DNA of 64,000 nt from Pseudomonas yamanorum. Lineage in GTDB: Bacteria > Pseudomonadota > Gammaproteobacteria > Pseudomonadales > Pseudomonadaceae. Below the pieces are notes generated by a model. That model was not told where the DNA came from, did no database searches, and was given only the letters and a program-made list of their open reading frames with translations. Positions within the stretch are counted from its first letter, which is position 1. Every line of letters starts with the position of its first letter. The stretch spans positions 62,001 through 126,000 of the forward strand of contig NZ_JACARE010000021.1 of assembly GCF_013386765.1 (NCBI RefSeq). Direction: 5' to 3'. Made by a program: the position numbers and the translations under genes. Of this stretch, positions 42,679-51,642 are shown in pieces.

Positions 42679-43187
42679 TGAAGCGCCTGCACCTTGCTGC
42701 ACTCGTCGCTACAACCGCCGCCGTGGTGGCCGCCGCTACCGGGTTCGCCTCTGGCGGCCCGGCCACCAGCGAGCCTTCGCCGATCTACGGTGTGACAATT
42801 CCCGACGGCTACCGCCAATGGGAGCTGATCGCGCCGGCCCAGGAAGCCGACCCGCTGAATGAACTTCGGGTGGTGCTGGGCAACACCGTCGCGCTCAAGG
42901 CCTACCGCGAGGGCACGCTGCCCTTCCCCGACGGCACCGTGCTGGCCAAGCTGGCGTGGAAACATGTGCAGTCGCCCGAGTTCAAGACCGCCTCGATTCC
43001 CGGCGCGGCCACCACCGTGCAGTTCATGGTCAAGGATTCGAAGAAGTATGCAGCGACCGGAGGCTGGGGCTTTGGACGGTTCATCAACGGCAAACCGGCG
43101 GACCAGGCGCAGCATGAGACATGCTTTGCCTGCCATCAGGCGTTGGTGAAGAACCATGATTATGTGTTTACGCGGCTGGCGCCTTAG
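42678..43187 (+). CDS. Cytochrome P460 family protein
   Basis: A 169-residue exported c-type cytochrome-like protein. A signal peptide is at residues 1-24. A P460 domain fills the rest, with the single heme-binding motif CxxCH (ETCFACHQ) near the C-terminus. In characterised P460 proteins a Lys crosslink to the heme gives hydroxylamine or NO oxidation; several Lys lie upstream of the CxxCH, but the crosslinking residue cannot be assigned here. It is coupled to the upstream hydrolase. Confidence 0.83.
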   Translation: MKRLHLAALVATTAAVVAAATGFASGGPATSEPSPIYGVTIPDGYRQWELIAPAQEADPLNELRVVLGNTVALKAYREGTLPFPDGTVLAKLAWKHVQSPEFKTASIPGAATTVQFMVKDSKKYAATGGWGFGRFINGKPADQAQHETCFACHQALVKNHDYVFTRLAP

Positions 43188-43244
43188 CCCATTGAATGAT
43201 CGCTGCAACGCTGATTAATGACTCGCGCTCCGTCACGACCGATC

Positions 43245-43335
43245 CGTAGCAGCTGTCGAGCCCAAGCGAGGCTGCGTCGGCGGTGTGTCAGATACACCGC
43301 TGACGCAGCCTCGCTTGGGCTCGACAGCTGCTACG
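43245..43335. repeat. Long perfect-arm palindrome (REPIN-like, class CGTAGCAGCTGTCGAGCC)
   Basis: The first ~33 bases (CGTAGCAGCTGTCGAGCCCA onward, through GGCTGCGTC) return inverted at the end, with a GGCGGTGT/ACACCGC inner stem, so almost the whole 91 bases fold. The arm sequence differs from the GAGGGAGCTTGCTCCC class elsewhere in the window, but shares CGAGCC...AGCTGTC with the array at 50 kb. Confidence 0.88.
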
Positions 43336-43348
43336 TGGGTGGGTTTTA

Positions 43349-43600
43349 TCAGGCTGGCACACCCAGGATGATATGGGACGCCTTGATCACCGCCGTGGCA
43401 CTCACACCCGGCTTCAGGCCCAGCTCGATCACCACTTGCGCATTCACCGCGCCGTCATTCACGCTCAGCACTTTGCCTTCCAGGCAGTTGCGGGCCGACA
43501 GGCGGATGTCGCTGGATTCAGTCATCAGCATCACCCACGGAGCCTTGATCAGCGCGATCGCTTCCTTGCCCACGGCGATGCCCAGATTGCGGATGCGCAA
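43349..43600 (-). pseudogene. Decayed di-Mop molbindin (molybdate-binding) remnant
   Basis: An 83-residue ORF, TTG start, resembling the end of a two-domain Mop (TOBE) molybdate-binding protein. The first domain is represented only by its last strands (LGIAVGKEAIALIKAPWVMLM). The second begins normally (RLSARNCLEGKVLSVNDGAVNAQVVIE) but jumps straight to LGLKPGVSATAVIKAS, lacking about 17 residues. The 5' end abuts the oprD terminator with no promoter or ribosome site. I read it as a remnant left by a 5' deletion plus an in-frame internal deletion. Confidence 0.62.
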
Positions 43601-43627
43601 AAAAAAGGCCGCCCAACAGGCGGCCTT
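43599..43627 (-). terminator. Rho-independent terminator of the oprD-type gene
   Basis: On the minus strand AAGGCCGCC pairs with GGCGGCCTT across a 5-base loop, followed by a run of T, 27 bases after the porin stop codon. Confidence 0.9.
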
Positions 43628-43653
43628 CGTTTGGAGCGTTTACCCGCGACTGA

Positions 43654-45063
43654 TTAAAACAGCGCGTAGGTGTAGTTGAAGATCAAACGGGTTTGGTCCT
43701 GGTCGGCAGTGCCGGTGTTGTGACCGTGGTAGCTACCGGTACGGAAGGTTGTACCGAAGCCTTTCAGCGGGCCCTCTTGCACGACGTAATCAAGACGGAA
43801 ATCGGTTTCGCGTTCCGACTGATCGCTGCCGCCGGCAACCTTGGCCTTGATGTCGCTACCGTTGAGGTAGGCAACGGAAGCTTTCAGGCCCGGCACCAGG
43901 GTTCTGAAGTCATACAGGTACTGACCGAAATTGACCTGCTCGCCCGCGCGGGAGAACTGGCCAACCACTGCGTCGGTGAACAGGTAGAAGTCGGAGCCGG
44001 CCGCGCCTTGGGCAGTTGGGTCGGCGATGCTGCCCTGGTTGACCCACACGAAGCCGCCGTCGTCGCTCACGCCAATGTGGCCGAGCATCAACTGGCTGCC
44101 GCCCAACTGGTAGGTGAAGGCAGCACTGTAGGTTTTGTTGTCGACTTCACCGGCGTGCTTGGCATAGCCGCCGTTGTTGTTGAACGCATAGCCGGCCGAA
44201 CCGTTCTTGCCGTCGCTGGTGCTGTCGAAATAGCGCAGGTCGGTCTTGAACGATTGGTCATTGCCCAACGGCAGTACATGCACCAGGCCGAAATAGTTCT
44301 GTTTGTAGAAGTCTTCCAGGTCGGCGTAGTAGTACTGCAACGTCAGGTTTTTAGCGATGACGTTGTCAGAAGAACCGAACGGCTGGTAGTCAACGCCGCC
44401 GAAACGGAAGCTGTCGCTGTCGCGAGTGGCGCCGGCGACGCTCAAGCCCGTGGAGTTACTCGATGCACGACCTTCGGCCTTGTTCAGCTCGCCGCCCGTG
44501 AAGGTGACGTTGGGAATGTCCTTGGAGGTCAGGATGCCGCCGTCAAAGGTTTGCGGCGCGGCACGGCTGTCGTTGGACACCAGGATCGGCAGGATCGGGG
44601 CCAAGCCACCGCCCACGTGCAGTTCTGTCTGGGAAATACGGAATTTAACGTTGCCGGCTGCGCGACCGAAGCTGTCAGCAGGCTCGGTGCCGTTGTTCTT
44701 CACGGGGAAGAAGCTGTTGCCGTTACCCGACAGGCCGTTACCCGCTGCGTGGCCATCGCCACCGTCCAGACGCAAGGCGCCAAAGGCCATCACGTCGAAC
44801 CCGATGCCTACGGTGCCTTGGGTGTAACCGGATTTGTAGTCGAAACGCAGTACTTGAGCCGCTTCACGCAGGTCATTCGCGGTGCCGGAGTGAACGTCGG
44901 CGTTGTAGTACATGGTGCGCGAACTGATCGACGAGTGGCTGTCCTCAAGGAAGCCGCTGTGACCGTTACCCGTGCCGAGTGAGCCAAGACCAAAGTCATC
45001 TGCGCTGGCGTGTTGTGCGAGGACGGCCGCGGTGATGGCCAACGCTAATGTAGAGAGTTTCAT
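43654..45063 (-). CDS. OprD family outer-membrane porin
   Basis: A 469-residue porin. The signal peptide is at residues 1-22 (QHASA/D). The mature N-terminus GFLEDSHSSISSRTMYYNADVHSG is the OprD-family pattern, and the end FNYTYALF has the C-terminal Phe of outer-membrane barrels. The family takes up amino acids, peptides or aromatic acids; the substrate cannot be read from sequence. It is monocistronic: its own terminator lies downstream and an amino-acid permease gene, separated by another terminator, lies upstream. Confidence 0.9.
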   Translation of the reverse strand: MKLSTLALAITAAVLAQHASADDFGLGSLGTGNGHSGFLEDSHSSISSRTMYYNADVHSGTANDLREAAQVLRFDYKSGYTQGTVGIGFDVMAFGALRLDGGDGHAAGNGLSGNGNSFFPVKNNGTEPADSFGRAAGNVKFRISQTELHVGGGLAPILPILVSNDSRAAPQTFDGGILTSKDIPNVTFTGGELNKAEGRASSNSTGLSVAGATRDSDSFRFGGVDYQPFGSSDNVIAKNLTLQYYYADLEDFYKQNYFGLVHVLPLGNDQSFKTDLRYFDSTSDGKNGSAGYAFNNNGGYAKHAGEVDNKTYSAAFTYQLGGSQLMLGHIGVSDDGGFVWVNQGSIADPTAQGAAGSDFYLFTDAVVGQFSRAGEQVNFGQYLYDFRTLVPGLKASVAYLNGSDIKAKVAGGSDQSERETDFRLDYVVQEGPLKGFGTTFRTGSYHGHNTGTADQDQTRLIFNYTYALF

Positions 45064-45206
45064 TTACTGCGCCCCTGTGAACATTATTTTTTTACTGTCC
45101 TTCGAGCGAATACCGTTGCGGCCCTGCAAACGCTGCGGATTGTGGCATGGGGCCTATGGCGCAGAATGTGAAATTTTTGTCATGTAGCGATGAAAAAACC
45201 GTCATG

Positions 45207-45233
45207 AAAAGGCCGTACAGAACGGCCTTTTTT
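45207..45233. terminator. Terminator between the permease and the porin gene
   Basis: AAAAGGCCGT/ACGGCCTTTT is a perfect 10-bp stem with a 5-base loop and T-runs on both strands. It lies 35 bases after the permease stop, on the minus strand. Confidence 0.85.
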
Positions 45234-45267
45234 GACGGTCGAATCCGCGTGAGTTGTATGACGACCG

Positions 45268-46677
45268 CTATAGCGCTGTGCGCTGATCAGGCTGAAGTCG
45301 GCTGCGAAAATGCGAGAAATGGTAGGCAACCGCCAGCCACACAAACCACGCCGGCATCACGCAAAGCGCCAGGCGGGTGTCTGGGCGAAGTGCCAGCAAG
45401 CTGAGTACAAAGGCCAGGAACCCAAGTGAAACCCAGGCCATCGGTACACCACCGGGCATTTTGTACAGCGATTTTTCATGTAGCTCTGGGCACTTTTTCC
45501 GATAGGAGATGTAGGACGCCAGGATCGTCGACCAGGTAAAGATCACCAAAATCGCCGAAACGGTGGAGACGATAGTAAAGGCCGTCATCACTTCCGGGAC
45601 TATAAACAGCAGCAATAAGCCCAGCAGCATCAGGAAGGTGGTAAACGCCAGGCTGATAAACGGCACGCTGTTGTTCGACAGTCGCCGGAAAATTTCGGGG
45701 GCATCGCCCAAGTCCGCCAGGCCGAACAGCATGCGACTGGCCGAGAACACCCCGCTGTTGGCGGACGATGCCGCCGACGTCAGCACCACGAAGTTCACAA
45801 GCCCGGCTGCAGCGGGAAACCCGGCCACCAGGAACAGCTCAACGAACGGACTCTTGCTCGGTGACACCTGCTGCCAGGACGTCACGGCGATGATGCACGC
45901 CAGGGCCAGCACGTAAAACAGGATGATCCGCAGCGGAATCGAGTTGATCGCCTTGGGCAGCGTCTTCTCGGGCGAGCGGGTTTCAGCCGCCGCCGTGCCG
46001 ATCAACTCAGTGCCGGCGAACGAGAAGATCGCCATCTGGAACCCGGCAAAGAAGCCGAACAGGCCATTGGGAAACGCCGCCTGTTTATCCAGCAAATGCG
46101 TCAGGGAGGCGGTGACGCCGGTGGGTGACACAAACGAGCTGGCAATCAGCACCACGCTCACGCTGATCAGGGTCACCACGGCGATGATCTTGATGATCGC
46201 AAACCAGAACTCCACCTCGCCAAACAGCCGCACCGTCAGCACATTCAATGCAAACAGCGTCAGCAGCATCGCAATCGCCGGGATCCACGCCGGCACGTCC
46301 GGGAACCAGTACTGGAAAAAGCCCCCCACCACCACGGCATCCCCCACCACCGCCACGCTCCAGCTCAGCCAATACGACCAGCCGAGAAAGAACGCCGCAC
46401 GCGGCCCCAGGTACGCACCGGCAAAGTCGGCGAAGCTCTTGAAGTTCAGGTTGGATAACAGCAACTCGCCCATGGCGCGCATCACGAAATACACAAACAG
46501 CCCGATGATCATGTAGATCAGGATGATCGAGGTGCCGGACAGCGCAATGATCTTGCCCGAGCCCATGAACAGGCCGGTACCAATCGCACCGCCCATGGCC
46601 ATCAGTTGAATATGTCGGTTGCTGAGGGTGCGTTGCAAAGCGGGCTTTTCAATCAGCCCGGGCACGGTTGTTTTCAT
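45268..46677 (-). CDS. Amino acid permease, APC superfamily (CycA/AAT type)
   Basis: A 469-residue twelve-helix inner-membrane permease. The start LSNRHIQLMAMGGAIGTGLFMGSGKII is the amino-acid transporter signature. It resembles D-serine/D-alanine/glycine or related AAT permeases, but substrate is not certain. ATG at 46677 follows AGAGG; the longer frame to 46812 would run into the deacetylase gene. It lies 76 bases after an acetylpolyamine amidohydrolase-like gene, probably one operon. Confidence 0.87.
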   Translation of the reverse strand: MKTTVPGLIEKPALQRTLSNRHIQLMAMGGAIGTGLFMGSGKIIALSGTSIILIYMIIGLFVYFVMRAMGELLLSNLNFKSFADFAGAYLGPRAAFFLGWSYWLSWSVAVVGDAVVVGGFFQYWFPDVPAWIPAIAMLLTLFALNVLTVRLFGEVEFWFAIIKIIAVVTLISVSVVLIASSFVSPTGVTASLTHLLDKQAAFPNGLFGFFAGFQMAIFSFAGTELIGTAAAETRSPEKTLPKAINSIPLRIILFYVLALACIIAVTSWQQVSPSKSPFVELFLVAGFPAAAGLVNFVVLTSAASSANSGVFSASRMLFGLADLGDAPEIFRRLSNNSVPFISLAFTTFLMLLGLLLLFIVPEVMTAFTIVSTVSAILVIFTWSTILASYISYRKKCPELHEKSLYKMPGGVPMAWVSLGFLAFVLSLLALRPDTRLALCVMPAWFVWLAVAYHFSHFRSRLQPDQRTAL

Positions 46678-46753
46678 CACAAAACCTCTTGTTATGTTTT
46701 TGAGTTTTGGCAGAAAAAAGTCGGGATTGTTTATTGTTGGAATGGCGTCGGGA

Positions 46754-47788
46754 TCAGGCGTGCTTGTTCTCGAAACCGTGCAGCACGTTGACGGCGTTGA
46801 TGCCGATTTCATCGACCATGTAGCCGCCTTCCATCACGAACAGCGTGGGCACGCCAACGCTGGCGATGATCTCGCCGATGCCGAGGAAATCGCGGCTTTC
46901 CAGCAGGAAGTGACTGATGGGGTCGTCCTTGAACGTGTCGACACCGAGGGAGATCACCAGCACCTCTGGCGAGAACCTGCGCAGTTGGGTGCAGGCGTCG
47001 ATCAAAGCTTCCTTATAGGTGCTCCACCCGGTGTTTTTGGCCAGCGGGTAGTTCAGGTTGAACCCCTCGCCCGCCCCCGCACCGCGCTCGGCACTGAAGC
47101 CCGAATAGTAGGGATACGACACCGCAGGTTCGCCATGCAGCGAGACAAACAACACGTCGCTACGGTCGTAGAAAATGTTCTGCGTGCCGTTGCCGTGGTG
47201 GAAATCCACGTCCAGCACCGCGACCCGTTTGGCGCCTTGGGTGATCGCCTGTTGCGCTGCGATGGCCGCATTATTCAGGTAGCAATAACCGCCCATGTAT
47301 TCCCGCGCCGCGTGGTGACCCGGTGGACGGCACAAGGCGAAGGCACTGTTGTGGCCTTCATCGATCAAGGCCAGGCCGGTGAGTGCAATATCAGCGCTGG
47401 TCTTCACCGCCTCCCAGGTGGTGCTGGTGATGGGCGAGCCGGCATCCATCGCGAAAAACCCGAGCTTGCCGTCGATAAATTCCGGCACGTGCGCATTGGC
47501 CAGGTCACGCACTGGCCACACCAGCGGCAAGGCGTCATGGGCACGGCCAATCGCAGTCCATTCCGCCCAGGCGGTTTCCAGGAAAGACACGTAGCGTTCG
47601 CTGTGGGCATTGACGTAACAGGCCCGGTCGAACGTGCGCGGCACGATGATATCGCCCAGCCCAACGTGCTTGACCCGATCACGCACGGTGTCGGCACGGC
47701 TGGGTTGTTCGAAGGACGGCTTGAGCACGCCATCCTTAAGCTCGGTGCCATGGTGCAAACGATGAGAATCACTGAATACAGTCAACAT
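46754..47788 (-). CDS. Histone-deacetylase-family acetylpolyamine amidohydrolase
   Basis: A 344-residue zinc hydrolase of the arginase/deacetylase fold. Catalytic elements are RPPGHHAA (tandem His), DVDFHHGNGTQ (zinc-binding Asp/His) and the final Asp in SLGVDTFKDDP. It closely follows the pattern of Pseudomonas acetylpolyamine amidohydrolases (N-terminus MLTVFSDSHRLHHG), which release acetate from acetylputrescine or acetylcadaverine. Upstream of the permease on the same strand and divergent from an Lrp-type regulator, it suggests a polyamine or amino-acid use operon. Confidence 0.88.
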   Translation of the reverse strand: MLTVFSDSHRLHHGTELKDGVLKPSFEQPSRADTVRDRVKHVGLGDIIVPRTFDRACYVNAHSERYVSFLETAWAEWTAIGRAHDALPLVWPVRDLANAHVPEFIDGKLGFFAMDAGSPITSTTWEAVKTSADIALTGLALIDEGHNSAFALCRPPGHHAAREYMGGYCYLNNAAIAAQQAITQGAKRVAVLDVDFHHGNGTQNIFYDRSDVLFVSLHGEPAVSYPYYSGFSAERGAGAGEGFNLNYPLAKNTGWSTYKEALIDACTQLRRFSPEVLVISLGVDTFKDDPISHFLLESRDFLGIGEIIASVGVPTLFVMEGGYMVDEIGINAVNVLHGFENKHA

Positions 47789-47906
47789 AAAAGACATCCA
47801 CCCGTGAAAGACAGGTGATTATTTTGTTCTGGCTGCGCTGGGCTTTCTTTGCTTTTACGTGCGCCGATGCTAGCGTAATCGGGCATTTTTACCCCAAAGA
47901 GCCACC

Positions 47907-48407
47907 ATGAAGAAAAATAAAACCAAACAGGTCGCACTTGACGACACCGATCTCGCCATCCTCGCGTTGCTGCAGGAAGACGCGAGTATTTCCAACGCCG
48001 AACTCAGCGAGCGCCTGTCACTGAGCCTCACGCCCTGCTGGCGTCGGCGTAAGCGCCTGGAGGAAGAAGGCGTGATCAAGGACTACCAGGCCAACCTGGA
48101 TCGCAAGATGCTCGGGCTGGAAATCATGGCGTTTGTGCATGTGCGGTTTGCGGTGCATTCCGACCATACGCCGGAGGATTTTGAAGCGGTGATCAAGGAA
48201 CTGCCCCAGGTGCAGTCCTGCCACAAGATCACCGGAGATGCGGATTATCTGTTGCAGGTGCTGGCGGAGGATCTGGATGGGTACAGTGATTTTGTGGAGA
48301 GCGTGCTGCGGCGGCAGTTGGGGATTGCGTCGATTCAGTCGAGTCTGGCGTTGCGGGAGGTGAAGGCGACGAGTCGGGTGGCGATTCCGGGGCGGGTGGG
48401 AAAATGA
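47907..48407 (+). CDS. Lrp/AsnC family transcriptional regulator
   Basis: A 166-residue regulator: HTH in DDTDLAILALLQEDASISNAELSERLSLSLTPCWRRRKRLEEEGVI and a C-terminal RAM ligand domain with KITGDADYLLQVLAEDLDGYSDFVE. It is divergent from the deacetylase-permease operon, so it most likely controls that operon in response to an amino acid or amine. ATG at 47907. Confidence 0.9.
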   Translation: MKKNKTKQVALDDTDLAILALLQEDASISNAELSERLSLSLTPCWRRRKRLEEEGVIKDYQANLDRKMLGLEIMAFVHVRFAVHSDHTPEDFEAVIKELPQVQSCHKITGDADYLLQVLAEDLDGYSDFVESVLRRQLGIASIQSSLALREVKATSRVAIPGRVGK

Positions 48408-48424
48408 TCCGGTTCAATAACCAC

Positions 48425-48519
48425 TGTGGCGAGGGAGCTTGCTCCCGTTGGGGTGCGCAGCGCCCCTGAGTTTTTTGGGGCCGCTTCGCAGCCCAACGGG
48501 AGCAAGCTCCCTCGCCACA
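48425..48519. repeat. REPIN (GAGGGAGCTTGCTCCC class)
   Basis: CTGTGGCGAGGGAGCTTGCT and its reverse complement flank a T-rich centre (GAGTTTTTTGGGG). It lies between the Lrp-type gene and the lipoprotein gene. Confidence 0.9.
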
Positions 48520-48674
48520 GGTCGTGCTCATGCCATGTCATAAAAGGTGGCTATGTGACAGCAATTAATCCGACAACCTTCCCAACCTCTCCTACAATCC
48601 CTTCGTCCAGCGCCTGAGCCACGCTCGTACCTGGGCAGCCAACACCTACCCCGAATGGATTCAGAGAGGTCCAC

Positions 48675-50063
48675 GTGCGTCTATCCCCTGTCTTTATGCT
48701 TATTGCCGGCATTATCGGCCTGGCCGGCTGCGCCACGCCCGACACAAAAACCGAATGGGGTTTGCAGACCATCCTGGCCCAACCCCTGGTGGCCGACAGC
48801 ATCCTGCGCGATGGTGATGTGCTGAGTTTTCAACTGCCAACTAACGTGCCCAACCAGTCGATTCAGGTGGAGGCCGCGTGTTCGTCGAAACGCCTGCGAC
48901 TGACCTATCTCAATAGCAATCAGCGGGTGTACTCCACGGGCAGTGCCCAGTACGGCCCGGGCTCCGGGATACCTGAGAAATTGCGGCCGATACTGGCTGC
49001 CAACCCTTCATTCATCCAAGCCTGCGCCCAAACGCCAACACCTGACTGGCGCCGGCTGAGTGCAGACGATCACGGCATTTGGTTGTTGCTCGATCGCAAT
49101 AGCCTGAGCAAGGCGGGCGATGAGGTGCGCTTCTGGGGGGCGATCGATAGCCCGGTCATTCGCCAATCGCCGCCTCACAACGCGCCTTATGCGCAACAAC
49201 GTGAGCGGTACGCTGTGTCTTGTGGCGCCGGCACGTTCAAGCGGCTGGCGAGTTACAGCCTGGACGCGAGCAATCAGGTCAGCGATGGCGGTGTCGACCG
49301 TTCGCCGCCCAGCCAAGCCATCGCCAGTGGCAATCCACAACAACGGGCGCTGCTCGCCAAGGTGTGCGAGGGCGCCGACAAGGTGGCAGGGCTGGAGCCG
49401 TTTACACCGCGCCTGATCGTACCGTTGCCCGTGACCTTGCCCGCCGTGGCGCCCGCGATATTGGCGGCGATCGAGCAGTTGAATCTCGACCCGCCGAGCC
49501 GTTCGCTCAAGTACCTGCGGGTGACGGGCACCTCGACATTTCGGGGCGTCACCGAGCCGGTCAAGGAGGAGCGTTTCTTTTCTAGCGACCCGGTCAGCGG
49601 GCAATTGAACGTCGCTCTACGTGAGGAAGATGGCGAGACCTATACCGCGGGATGGCGCGGCTTTCTCGCCCTGTACTCCAGGGCCTCATTCACCGAGGGC
49701 CCGCGTGGCATGCAGCAAACTACCACGCTCACCCAGCTGAGTTACAGCGGGGATTGGAAAAACCTGCCCGTCGGGGAAACGGTGAGCTACACCAGGGCCT
49801 TCTCCGTCGTTAACAACCGGGCCGGCACCCATGTCTCCAAACCCGCAACCAGTGACTGTCGGGTAGAACGCGAACTGGCGGCGAGCGAACTCCACCCCCG
49901 GCTGTTGGGCAAGGCAAAAGCGTTGGCCTGTCAGGACAGGGCCGAAGAGGTAGACCCGGTGAGTCGCATTTACTATCTGGAAGACTATGGCTACTTCTTC
50001 CGGGCCAGCCTCGACAAGAACCCTTACTCCTACAATGATCACCGGATCGACACATTCGAATAA
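48675..50063 (+). CDS. Orphan lipoprotein of unknown function
   Basis: A 462-residue predicted outer-membrane or periplasmic lipoprotein I do not recognise. The lipobox LAGC places the lipidated Cys at residue 19. Residues after it have no repeated motif; about ten cysteines are scattered (EAACSSKRL, QACAQTP, VSCGAGTF, VCEGAD, DCRVE, LACQD), suggesting disulfides. The start is GTG 48675 after AGAGAGG. It is bracketed by repeats on both sides and has no operon partner. Confidence 0.75.
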   Translation: MRLSPVFMLIAGIIGLAGCATPDTKTEWGLQTILAQPLVADSILRDGDVLSFQLPTNVPNQSIQVEAACSSKRLRLTYLNSNQRVYSTGSAQYGPGSGIPEKLRPILAANPSFIQACAQTPTPDWRRLSADDHGIWLLLDRNSLSKAGDEVRFWGAIDSPVIRQSPPHNAPYAQQRERYAVSCGAGTFKRLASYSLDASNQVSDGGVDRSPPSQAIASGNPQQRALLAKVCEGADKVAGLEPFTPRLIVPLPVTLPAVAPAILAAIEQLNLDPPSRSLKYLRVTGTSTFRGVTEPVKEERFFSSDPVSGQLNVALREEDGETYTAGWRGFLALYSRASFTEGPRGMQQTTTLTQLSYSGDWKNLPVGETVSYTRAFSVVNNRAGTHVSKPATSDCRVERELAASELHPRLLGKAKALACQDRAEEVDPVSRIYYLEDYGYFFRASLDKNPYSYNDHRIDTFE

Positions 50064-50070
50064 GCACTCG

Positions 50071-50650
50071 TGTAGGAGCCATCGAGCCTAGCGAGGCGGC
50101 GATGCAGGCCCCTCGTGCTGTCAGGTACACCGAGGTGACCCCATCGCAGCCTCGCCAAGGCTCGACAGCTCCCACAGTAAGCAGTGACACCAACACTGTG
50201 GGAGCCGGGCTTGCCCGCGATGCAGGCGCCTCGGTCTTTCAGGTTCACCGAGGTGATCCCATCGCAGCCTCGCCAAGGCTCGACAGCTCCCACAGTAAGC
50301 AGTGACACCAACACTGTAGGAGCCGGGCTTGCCCGCGATGCAGGCGACTCGGTCTTTCAGGTACACCGAGGTGATCCCATCGCAGCCTCGCCAAGGCTCG
50401 ACAGCTCCCACAATAAAACGGTGTCACCAACACTGTGGGAGCCGGGCTTGCCCGCGATGCAGGCGCCTCGGTCTTTCAGGTTCACCGAGGTGATCCCATC
50501 GCAGCCTCGCCAAGGCTCGACAGCTCCCACAGTAAAGCAGTGCCACCCACACTGTGGGAGCCGGGCTTGTCCGCGATGCAGGCGCCTCGGTCTTTCAGGT
50601 TCACCGAGGTGATCCCATCGCAGCCTCGCCAAGGCTCGACAGCTCCCACA
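50071..50650. repeat. Five tandem copies of a ~119-bp palindromic (REPIN-like) unit
   Basis: Units begin near 50071, 50197, 50315, 50434 and 50553 (periods 126, 118, 119, 119). Each runs from TGTGGGAGCCGGGCTTGCCC to GGCTCGACAGCTCCCACA, with the central dyad CCTCGG...CCGAGG, and the short spacer (AGTGACACCAACAC type) is repeated too. Copy 1 is the most divergent; copies 2-5 are nearly identical. All small ORFs here come from the period. The region fills the gap between the lipoprotein gene and the RpiR regulator. Confidence 0.93.
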
Positions 50651-50683
50651 TAAACCTTTGCCCCCTATATCCTTGACGCCCCC

Positions 50684-50739
50684 TGTAGTGTTTCCAACAA
50701 AAAGCCGAAATCTGCCTTTACATGTAGCATTTACTACCA
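50684..50739 (+). promoter_or_regulatory. Pair of related dyads, candidate RpiR operators
   Basis: TGTAGTGTTTCCAACA (50684-50699) and TGTAGCATTTACTACC (50723-50738) share TGTAG-N2-TTT-N-C-N-AC and have a 39-base offset. They lie 46-100 bases ahead of the RpiR gene. Related regulators such as HexR bind TTGT-N7-8-ACAA dyads. Function here is inferred. Confidence 0.45.
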
Positions 50740-50785
50740 ATACACTCATTCTCGCCAAGCCGTAGCAAAAACAACAAGGCGAGAT

Positions 50786-51640
50786 ATGACCAACCTACGC
50801 GATAAACTCACCGACGCCGCACTCAGCCCTACGCCCTCCGAGCGCAAGGTGATCCGTGCCCTGCTCGACCACTATCCACGCAGCGGCCTCGGCTCCATGG
50901 CGCGCCTGGCGGAACACGCCGGGGTCAGCGACCCGACCATCATGCGGTTGGTGAAGAAGCTCGGTTTCGGTGGTTACGCCGAATTCCAAGACGCGCTGCT
51001 CAGCGAAATGGACCACCGTCTGCGCTCCCCCATCACCCTGCTGCAACCTCGGGCGCACTCGTCCCAGGATGACGCCTGGACCACCTACCTGGATGACTGC
51101 AATCGCGCCCTTCAGGAAACCCAGGCCCTGACCCAGCCCGAAGACGTGCGCGTGCTGACCGAGTGGGTACTGGATACCAAGCACCAGGTGTTTGGCTTCG
51201 GCGGCCGCCTCAGCAGTTTTCTCGCGGGCTACCTGGTGAACCACTTGCGCCTGTTGCGCCCGGGCTGTCATGCCCTGGAAGACAACGCCCAGTTGCCCGA
51301 CCGAATCCATGACATCCAGCGCCAGGACCTGGTGCTGCTGTTCGACTATCGCCGCTATCAAACCCAAGCCTTGCGCGTAGCCGCTGCCGCCAAGGCGCGG
51401 GGTGCTCGCGTGGTGCTGTTCACTGACATCTACGCCTCGCCGCTGCGGGAATTAGCCGACCTGATCATCAGCTCCCCGGTGGAGTCGGTGTCGGCCTTTG
51501 ACACGATGGTGCCGGCCCTCGCGCAGGTAGAAGCCCTGATCGCCACCCTGACTCAACACAGCAACGGCCTGGATGCCCGGCTGGAAGGGATCGATGCCCT
51601 TCGCACGGAATTCGCGGCTCACCTTTTGGAGGAAAAATAA
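50786..51640 (+). CDS. MurR/RpiR family transcriptional regulator
   Basis: A 284-residue regulator. The RpiR HTH is at about residues 15-75 (SMARLAEHAGVSDPTIMRLVKKLGFGGYAEFQDALLSEM). A SIS sugar-isomerase-like domain follows at about 130-260 (QVFGFGGRLSSFLAGYLVNHLRLL, VLLFDYRRYQTQAL). It ends 2 bases before the isochorismatase-family gene, so it heads the operon and likely regulates it. Effectors of RpiR proteins are usually phosphosugars, but amine-metabolism members exist. Confidence 0.87.
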   Translation: MTNLRDKLTDAALSPTPSERKVIRALLDHYPRSGLGSMARLAEHAGVSDPTIMRLVKKLGFGGYAEFQDALLSEMDHRLRSPITLLQPRAHSSQDDAWTTYLDDCNRALQETQALTQPEDVRVLTEWVLDTKHQVFGFGGRLSSFLAGYLVNHLRLLRPGCHALEDNAQLPDRIHDIQRQDLVLLFDYRRYQTQALRVAAAAKARGARVVLFTDIYASPLRELADLIISSPVESVSAFDTMVPALAQVEALIATLTQHSNGLDARLEGIDALRTEFAAHLLEEK

Positions 51641-51642
51641 CC

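Noticed and set aside
50071..50650. CRISPR array
   Set aside because: Repeats are palindromic, about 119 bp, head-to-tail with near-identical spacers; CRISPR repeats are short and have unique spacers. No cas genes are present.
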